This document shows, piece after piece, positions 56,301 through 64,000 of a stretch of DNA of 64,000 nt (position 1 is the stretch's first letter; each line of letters opens with the position of its first letter). The position numbers were made by a program, and so were the translations under genes. A model generated the notes under the pieces. It saw only the letters and a list, made by a program, of their open reading frames with translations. It did no database searches and had not been told where the DNA came from. The stretch is from Sanderia malayensis (taxonomy: Eukaryota > Cnidaria > Scyphozoa > Semaeostomeae > Pelagiidae), in the NCBI GenBank assembly GCA_013076295.1, contig RQOL01000718.1:4464001-4528000 (forward strand), written 5' to 3'.

Positions 56301-59300
56301 TGCTGATTGTTCGATGAGAATTGGAGAGAAGCCTTTACTTGATGGAGGATTGCTGATTGGGGGACTTTGTGATATCAGAAAAAGAGCTTGCACAAGGATC
56401 CGTATATCTGGAAGAAATTTCATCGATTCTGATAAACTTTCATGTCATGCCATACTTCTTAAGGTATTTATGGAAAACAATGTTTAAAGTTTCGTGCAGT
56501 ATATCCATTTTCTCTGCTATACATCTAGGCGCAGTCAATTGTCTCTAACATACCAGTCTGTTGGTTTGTGACGTAGGTGACAGATCAGGGATATACTACG
56601 ACGACGTCAACGTTAACTGGTCGTGGTTATTTGTTGAGTTTTGCTGAAGTAATGTGTGAATTTAGTGTACCGCCAGTTATGGTCAATGATTATGAGAGTT
56701 TAAAGCAAGGGAGACCCGCTGCTGGATATTCAATTAGTGTTTCAAATGATGGAAGAATTTTCAGTGACAATCATGCGATATTTACTGCATATGATTCAAA
56801 ATGCATGCAATGCAACAATACAGGATTCTGCACTCAGAAGGTAGTAAACTAAACTAATTCTATTCACTTAATCAGCATAATTTGTTGCCGTGTTGACGTG
56901 TTTGTTTATTTGATATTTGTTTCATTTTATACAGAATGACACTTGTACAATCAATGGATACTGTTTCAAAAACGGAGAAGCTAAACCAAGAGATTCTTGC
57001 AAGCGGTGTCAACCAGTTGTTGATGCGAACGAGTTTACCAGAAGAATTGGTTTGTAGCTTATAAATGTGCTATACAATGTGTAGTTTCTTTATAAGCAAT
57101 CATCTCTTGGCAAAGAAGCTTCGTTATTAATGGTTCTTAATCTAGCTACTTAAGGGATTTCTGTTATTTTAGATAAACCTGCACCTGTGTTTGACGTCAT
57201 GTTGAATTACACAGCATTCAAAAGCCAAGATTTTACAATGCAAATTAGAGCAAAAGATCCCAAAAACCAGTCTGTTTATTTCTTATTGGATAAGAAATAT
57301 GATGGTGTTTCGATGTCAAGATCTGGATTATTTCATTGGAAGCCAAGTACAGTAAAAGAGCATGAATTTAGAGTTTTTGCCTTCTATTCGTGCAATGGTA
57401 AAACAACGTTGACGGTCCAGATCAATGTTATTGAGTGTAAATGTGAGAATGGCTATTGTTCTTTGGCTGGAAATACAACAGCGACAGATAAAGGTGTCGA
57501 ATGCAATTGCCATCCAGGATGCACTGGTGAAAGGTAAGTGGCAGTAATAGTAAAGCTTGGTACAATGTCATTATGAAAGAAAAACAATTAGACAGGTACC
57601 CGAAAAAACGAAAACAGAATGTTTTTCGTTTTTGGGTGTACTTTTCTTTTGGGCTATGTCGGTGGTAGTACATCTTTTTGGAGGTTGCTGTTGGCCTTCC
57701 ATTTGTGACAACGCGTTCTGAGGCGTATGTGTTTTACACGTTTTTTTTATAAGAAACCTGGCTAAAGCTTCACCGGTGAAAGTTTTTTAATTTCAGGCCA
57801 TTTTTGACGCATTTTACCAGTAAAAGTTTCTTAAAAGTTTCTTAATTGGATGTTTGAACAGCGGGCGCATAGAATCAAAAACATCGGAAAACAAGTGAAA
57901 ATTAAGGTTAGGGTGGAAAATCGATTTAATATAGTTGTCTATTTAACATTAATCAATAAGCATCACATCTACTCCCTTGATATTGATATTACCATGCACA
58001 GTGGTTATCTTCCGTATTTCAAACAAGAATAAAAAATTTAAAAGTTTCTTGGTGATTTTTCATTTACCAGTGAAAGTTTCTTAATTTTTTTGGCCTTTTA
58101 TCAGTGAGTTTTCTATGAAGCGGTTTCTTATATACAAAAAAACGTGTATTGTATATCCGACAAATGGCACACCTATTTATCGCTCAGTTTTTTGTGTCCG
58201 TGAGAAGCACTTTTGCCGATCCTAGTGTATGTGCCAGTCAAGCGCATTTCTGATTTCATTATTTCTGTTATATTTTGCTATCATATACCAGGAGAGACTA
58301 TACTGTGGTTCAAAAAGGCGAATGTATACTTTTGTTTTTCATTCCAAAGTTTAACTGTAATCCTTGTGATCCGATTGCTGCAGTGCTGTGCCTTGCTTTG
58401 CCCCCACAAACATCAAGACCTCTTTTCCTACTCACAATTCATGCCACCTATGTATTCGTTGTCGTTTAGTTTTACAATTAAGCCTGGTTACCATATAGTC
58501 GTTGAGGATCGCTGAAAGGATTAAAAATCACACAAAGACATTGTCCAAAGTTTATTTTAATCCTTTGAGCGACCCTCAACGACCATCAACGACTACATGG
58601 AAACCAGGCTTTATGGAAGTTGCATAATGGTTTCAATGTTCATTTGCTGCATTTTGTACTCGCGAGCACGTCAGGCAACCGCTCCATTCACACCCTTCAG
58701 CATTGTACTTTTTTCACAGCATCCGACATTAGTATTATATTATCAACGTAATCTGAATTAGTGACCTTAACATCTGCGGGGACCTCCAAGTTCCGCCGAG
58801 TTTGATTCTAATCTGTTGTCTCTCTTGTCTGGAAAGAAGGTTCTGTGGAACATTAAGTAATGCTGTGCACGATTATACAGTTGCTGCCGTATTTGGATAC
58901 ATTTTGTCAATGGTGTCAACATTTTTGTGATGAATATGCTGTTGGAATTACAAGCATCTTTCTCTATGGTTGAAACAAATGCTTTTCTGAATTCGATAGA
59001 AATCAATATTGTAAACAGGCCTTTTCCGCATTCCCTTCCAGCATCCAATGCACAGTGAGAGTGTGTGATAAAGCAGATCGCCTTTTACGAAATCCATTTT
59101 GATTTTGGCATGAGGACATATATCTTTGTAGCTAAAAGCCCCCCTGGATCTCGTATTTTTCAAGTTTGCATAGTAATTTTCTACTGTATTGTCTACTGTA
59201 TTTCTATTTTCTACTTCGGTTGTCTTCATCACGAGCATCATTGCATACAGGTGTCCTTTCCTGTCCCTTCCAACTCCTGCTAGTATACAATTTAGATTTC

Positions 59301-61796
59301 ACACTTCGAAATGAGACTAACACTTTGACATTATTGAAACACATGGCTCCACTGTATTGCAAAACTACAACAAAGCGGAACGAAATATTTTTGAAGCAGT
59401 GGAAACTGAAGCTTTCCTTTGAAACTCATACAGGTTATCTCTTTACAATATTGAATATATTTTTTCACTTTTTAATTTTGTTTTCACAGTTCTAATAGTT
59501 TTTTATAATTCTTTACAGTTTCAGTTTTCTGACATAAAAAGCGTTTTAGTTTTTTCCAAGTAGGGGTGTGAATACAAAATTGAAGTCAAGATTTTCAACT
59601 TCAATTATATTTTTTGCGGGGTCTGTAAAAGTAGCTGACAATTGATCTAGGACAAATATTTTTTTAATTTGCTGCATTCATGTCTGAAAATTATGTCCAG
59701 GAATTTGCTCAGATTTTTAGTTACATACGTTTCTTGTTCTTTAGTGAAGTGCTTGAGTTGTTCTGTTGCTATCTTCCGTCGCTCGTGCTGTATTAGATCA
59801 TTGCTACCCATGCGTTGTAAATCATTCACTGTGCTGCGGTGGCAACGTTGTATATTGGTTACATTTTACAGCTTTGCCCGTTTTGGTGTTTTCTCATTGT
59901 ATGCATTACAAAGTTGGCTTCTTTGCATCTCGCTCTCATATTGTTGTTTTACCGTATTTTCTCGATTAAATGCCCCTTCGATTAAACGCCCCACACAACA
60001 ATTTTTTTAGTTGGTGTAGTGTATTGTTGCTCGATAAAGGCAAGGCACAACTAAACCATTTTCTCTTTTTCTGGACCCAATTATAGAGGCTGTGATCTTG
60101 TACTTTCCAATAAATTCCCCTCTCGACTAATGCCCCCCTGATTAGGCGCCCCCCTCCCAAAGTGCCGAGATTAATAAACGCGTTTAATCGAGGAAATACG
60201 GTATATGGCTATATCGTTTGCAAATTTTCTCTAGTCCTCTGCTTGCTCAGACGAGGCCTAAAAGTTTCCTTTGTCTTTAAGGCTGATACACTTCTGATTA
60301 TCAGTTAACGACGACTTTAATTTTATTTGTTCTTCACTCGAAATTACTTATACTATTATTGGTAATGATTTTCTATCTTGAAGGTGTGATATTGCATTAC
60401 CCCGGCAAAAATGCAAAACAAGTAAGTAAAAGTTTAGTATCATTATATCTTCCTTATTTCACAGGGCATTGCTTAAGGGCTACTCTCACAAAAGTTATTC
60501 CATTTCTGGGTAGTTTTTGACATAAAAACAGGTACTGCAGTTTTTAAACTTTGAAATTCGTTCAACGATTTTTACGCCTCCAAAAATGCGCATTCCAGAA
60601 AAAGTCGAGCGCAAAGAAAACTGGGGTGAGACCGATGTGATATTTATGCCGGACACGTTGATGTCTCGCTTATTATGAAAAGGGAGAGTTTTTTCACAAA
60701 AATGAGGATGATTTGCTCACCCTTATGCTGCAAGCAGGCGGGTTTTTCAACTTCAACGTTGCAGTCCCGATCCCGAGCGAGCTTTATATACAGCCTTTTG
60801 TGGTGCGGGATGGTTTTAAACAACAATATAAATTCGCTATTCAGTTAAAGTGGAGAAAACGCTGTTTAATTGACTTTTTGATAGAATTGATATTATTGAA
60901 CATTAATGAGCTTTTATCTATGCATTTATAAGATTTAAACCAGATCGGGTCAGCTAAAAAGTTGCGAAATCGCTAGGCCTAGCAGGTCCTGGCACGGGTC
61001 GGGTACAACAGAACGCATGAAATAACCAAATTTGTCATATTTGATATGTGTTTGAAGCAAGAGCATATGTTTTGGTGCTATATTGGAAAACTAGAAACTC
61101 CAGTCCTGAGGCGGATCCAGACCAAAATCTGACTGGTACAATTTATGGGTTTTTAGGTCGTGTTCCCAAGGCTTTCGTACACTGCCACACCATTTGACAG
61201 ACAACACGTAATCTTTCTGACTTTTAATAACTGTTTTAAAATACTTCTTTGGTTGTTTAGAAGAACCTTTAAAGTAAAACACAACATTTTCTAGGGGTGA
61301 ACAAACAAGATAATTATACGTATTACTTCTATTCAGAGGAGTTTCAATTCGGAATGGACTTCAGTTAGATCAAAATATCAACATTCCGATAAATACGTAA
61401 TAATGACGTTTTGCCCCAGTCTCACGAAACATTAGCCAGGAAGGTTGCTTATGATTGTTTTAAGCAATGCCCTGTCTACTTTAGCTTTCGTTAATTTCAT
61501 TCCATGAATAGTTGTGTTCATATTTATGCTTACTTTATTTAGAAACTCAAGACCCCAAGAGAAGTGTCGACAATGGAAAGAAGACAAAAACGATCATTTT
61601 GTCGGTTGTTGTTGTTGTTGTTGTTCTTATATTGATGGCTGCTTTATTGGGCTATCGTTCGCTAATTCATAACAGAGCCAAGGGGGATAAATTTGAATTT
61701 GATGGTGCCTCTTCAAATAATACATCTCCTGGTGCGAATGTTTTTGCGAACGAAGGGTACGAGTCTCATGAAATGAAAAGCTCAGTTAAAGTATGA
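51007..61796 (+). CDS. VWDE-like membrane protein (von Willebrand factor D and EGF domains), copy 2
   Basis: Twenty exons total ~3.96 kb (~1320 residues) from the first visible exon: two D8C modules, a beta-rich linker, vWD domain, EGF-containing region, micro-exon and transmembrane tail. The order D8C, linker, vWD (CNCGVAVREGDD; GLCGTFDGNR), EGF matches vertebrate VWDE, a poorly understood extracellular protein tied to appendage regeneration. The C-terminal membrane helix differs from a purely secreted form. Exon 1 starts in phase 1 at 51007, so at least one upstream exon with the signal peptide is missing from this call. Two frame problems exist: the 53941/54035 junction, and one base near 55675. 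Confidence 0.85.
53507..54361 (+). other. VWDE linker exons
   Basis: Exons 53507-53751 (EQYPAISNVRLHHEV, WWESTP), 53853-53942 (CRVRSWFEHTNQNKSGY) and 54035-54361 (VNTVPVICQENPQCFVIVEL; a Calx-beta-like FIDDGDHTMAVKF stretch). The donor at 53942 gives phase 2 but the next exon reads in phase 0. An alternative site or a one-base discrepancy is needed. Confidence 0.7.
54463..55972 (+). other. vWD domain exons of the VWDE gene
   Basis: Exons 54463-54536, 54626-54689, 54773-54958, 55056-55288 and 55530-55972. Diagnostic vWD sequence includes DPNLSTFDKFYYHHYQVGDY, CNCGVAVREGDDVVVVDMC, LPSGAFVRIDMRRWGGDLW and CTEGLCGTFDGNRANDP. The last exon adds a Cys-rich segment (CTCEETCCGS) and an acidic loop (DDDNEDGDYVYDPDP). 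Near 55675 the frame shifts by one base between AMQIDEV and KGFEGWKD. Confidence 0.88.
57621..58494. repeat. 874-bp block absent from copy 1
   Basis: Copy 1 joins AACAGAAT directly to ATAGTCGTTG. Because the junction removes the left end of the MITE at 58481, copy 1 suffered a deletion. No gene is seen in the block. Confidence 0.75.
58481..58610. mobile_element. complete 130-bp palindromic MITE, TTA duplication
   Basis: Ends AGCCTGGTTACCATATAGTC and its near-complement. TTA flanks both sides (58478-58480, 58611-58613). It folds almost end to end. Truncated partner in copy 1 at 4419-4533. Confidence 0.7.
59952..60201. mobile_element. Tc1/mariner-type MITE, copy 2 of 6100-6337
   Basis: Same CCGTATTTTCTCGATT ends and TA flanks as in copy 1, with small internal differences. 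Confidence 0.7.
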
Positions 61797-62527
61797 GAAA
61801 CTTGGTTGATTTCATTATATAAAATCAAATGATTGCTATGTGATTTTAGTTTATTAAGCATGATTATGTGGATAACATATGAATATTAAATATGGTGATA
61901 TAAATTACGATTATATAATACTACATTAGTGGGACATTTCCTTTTTCTTTCTCAAATGATTTTTTCATTATTTCAAGTGTAAGTGAGTTTGTTTTATTAA
62001 AGTATCATATATTGTTATATTTTCATACATTTTTTGTTTAGATTGAGTGCCTTTACAATCGATTACCTTCTGTCCAATAAAGGCTAAAGAACTAATTGCT
62101 AACTATTGAGCTAGACAGCCACAGATGAGATGTTCTTTTGACCCCCAAAGCAACTATTCAAAACTTAGATATAAAAACGACTTATAATGGAATGCCTACA
62201 TTGTGTGCTGCTTGCGTTATTGAGGGTTAGTAAAATGCGTACTTAATAATTAACAATGCGTATTTAACAAACACGACCCCCCTTTGTGGGAAACAATGTT
62301 ATTTATTCGCCCAAATTAACAGCTTGATTCCTTCCTAGTCCCTGGCCTTGCTGGGCCACTTGTGATGATTCTTTGTGATTGCTATCCGGTAAAGGAACTA
62401 AGTGCGGGGACGGAAATAAATGTCTAATTTTGGGGGGTCGTAGAAGGATGAAAAAACCAACTATACTTCAGAAATTTTTCAGTTGGACTAATAAATATAC
62501 TGGAGGTACCAAATTTACGTTTGCCGA

Positions 62528-62739
62528 TGTGACGAATTCACAACTAGACGCGCGATCCGCGCAAACGACGATAAAATAATACAGATATTCCGCTTTTCTC
62601 TCTATCATTACTCAAAAACAAAATCGCCATTCTCCTCGTCGTTCTCTCTTCTCTGTAACTCCCTTCTTAATCCCTACCTCCGGTGGAACCCAGTTCACCG
62701 ATACGTTTATAAAAAAAATGTCCTCCTACAAATACCACA
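62528..62739. mobile_element. solo-LTR-like insertion, 212 bp, CCGA duplication
   Basis: Begins TGTGACGAATTCAC and ends AATACCACA (TG...CA). CCGA lies at 62524-62527 and again at 62740-62743, while copy 1 has a single CCGA at 8667-8670. A TTTATAAAAA stretch may be its TATA region. Confidence 0.65.
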
Positions 62740-63689
62740 CCGACTGCTCTATAATATTCGTTGGATGTGCTGTAGAAACAAGATTAAAGACGAAACAAAT
62801 GTTATCAATTATTAAGTGAATAAAAAAATCTTTGAAATGCTTACAGGTGTTATTATTGAGGGACCTTTTTCATTTGAAAACTCCAACTAATTCATTCGAG
62901 ATTTGAATATAGAATGAGTTAGTTGGAGCTTGAAAACCAAAAAATTCCAATTGTACTGCTATGATTTCCAAGTGTAATACATCAATCCCTAAAAATTTTG
63001 GACGGCTTAATTTTCGGAGAAATACACTGTCTGAAAATTTTACTGCCAATAAACCGTATACTTGCGAAGCATATTTCCTCAAGATTCCGATATGATGACT
63101 AAGCAATAATTTAGAAAGTTATTGCAATATCCTTTATAGGGTAGACACAAGTAAAAATAATACCGCCGTAGGAAAAAGATTTAGGGCATGACGTGGAGCC
63201 AAAGATCAAACACGAGACACACCGCAATTAAACTACTCTAAACTAATAAGAACGAGGCTGGCTAACTCGTTTCCAGAATGAATGAATGAACCGCATTACA
63301 ATTTTTTGGCCCGAAATTTTCTGTCCGAAAACTAAATGGTCGAAATTTAAACGTCCGAAAGTTTGGGGGATTAATGTGGGAGTTTTCAGCCTTTGGGGGC
63401 GTCAAGCCCACCTGCTATTTACGTGCCTGACTAAATTCACTCTTTTTCTCCGCAAAGTGGACCTTACAATCCTGGCCAAAAATGCTGCAGACTGTGCCTA
63501 GCGGACAACTGCCCTCCACGAGTATGTTAGATACCATACAAGCAAAAATCAACATTTTTGGGGGGAGGGGAAGGGGATGGACAGTGACATGACAAGAATT
63601 TGTTGTTTGTGCCCTAATAGGCCGCATATATTTTTTCACTTAGTAATACTTTGAACCGTTCCAAGGTTTTTGGCAAGGATTGTAGCAGT

Positions 63690-64000
63690 AAAACTGGAGA
63701 GATTAAAAGACCGATAAGTTATTGCAGAAGACGGATGTGTATATAGAAAGCGCGATACGAAGGATGGCTCGGCGAAGAAGCAGTTTCTTGTTCCAAAGTC
63801 AAGAGTTGGACAGTTGCTGGAGAAGTATCACGACAACCCTCCATCTGCGCGTCCTGGATTCTACCGTTGTTACAGAACTAATCGTTGTTAAGTACAAATC
63901 TACGAAACCAGCTTGCAAGACACCATTGAAGTCTATAACCACAGAAAGACCGATGCAAATCGTTGCGATGGACTTTGTTGGCCCTCTACCAAAGTCAGAC
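63690..64000 (+). pseudogene. degenerate gypsy integrase, copy 2, cut by window end
   Basis: Same decayed integrase as 11775-12101, including PMQIVAMDFVGPLP. The window ends inside the first catalytic block. Confidence 0.75.

Larger units (their letters stand above)
56083..61796 (+). other. EGF, Cys-rich and transmembrane exons (duplicated part)
   Basis: Exons 56083-56463, 56577-56840, 56935-57049, 57173-57533, 60384-60421 and 61543-61796. Phases run 0, 0, 1, 2, 1, consistent throughout. The EGF lies in the first exon. The 38-base exon supplies RCDIALPRQKCKT, which closes a second EGF-like unit (CHPGCTGER...C). The last exon encodes the membrane helix and a tail ending SSVKV. Copy 1 has the same six exons with a few substitutions and one more Val codon. 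Confidence 0.88.
56001..64000 (+). repeat. copy 2 of the duplicated segment
   Basis: Partner of 2207-12101. Extends past the right window edge. Lacks the copy-1 insertions and carries its own at 57621-58494 and 62528-62739. Confidence 0.9.

Overview
This is a metazoan nuclear genome window. It is AT-rich, has introns with GT..AG borders, and is dense in transposable elements. A von Willebrand factor D/EGF (VWDE-type) gene, a Polinton/Maverick, CR1/L2-like LINEs, Ty3/gypsy pieces and many MITEs suggest an invertebrate animal. A cnidarian is my best guess, but the sequence alone does not settle this.

Layout. 1-2206: a Ty3/gypsy element on the minus strand, cut by the window edge. 2207-12101: a copy of the 3' half of a VWDE-type gene and its downstream DNA (copy 1). 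12.1-25.06 kb: a graveyard of LINEs, MITEs and a degenerate gypsy integrase, plus an ELAV-like RRM pseudogene. 25061-41036: a 16-kb Polinton (adintovirus-like element) bounded by ~100-bp terminal inverted repeats. 41-51 kb: nested MITEs, a broken Cys-rich (CXC) gene and a 100-base assembly gap. 51007-61796: the VWDE-type gene with all exons from the first D8C module to the transmembrane tail (copy 2). 61.8-64 kb: the same downstream DNA as copy 1, ending at the window edge in the same gypsy integrase.

The Polinton has a full virus-like set on the plus strand: packaging ATPase, chromodomain integrase, two penton-like proteins, a basic minor virion protein, double-jelly-roll major capsid and adenain-like protease. 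Several consecutive genes overlap by ATGA or TAATG. A protein-primed PolB with an N-terminal zinc finger lies on the minus strand. Its accessory ends are unusual. At the left is an eight-coding-exon, minus-strand RING gene with only phase-1 introns, inside 41-bp inverted repeats, next to a Fic-motif fragment. At the right is an unrecognised gene bounded by 47-bp direct repeats. Most striking, the promoters of both transcription blocks carry long arrays of perfect alternating GAA-nn-TTC pentamers (heat-shock elements) plus a shared 48-bp CCAAT/TATA module. The element looks wired to the host heat-shock response.

The two VWDE copies are nearly identical but differ by at least seven insertions or deletions, several with exact empty sites in the other copy: a TTAA MITE, a TA pogo-like element and two solo-LTR-like elements. 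They are either a diverged tandem duplication or two haplotypes placed in tandem by assembly. Single-base frame breaks occur in most Polinton genes and also at two points of the host gene, so some may be consensus errors.
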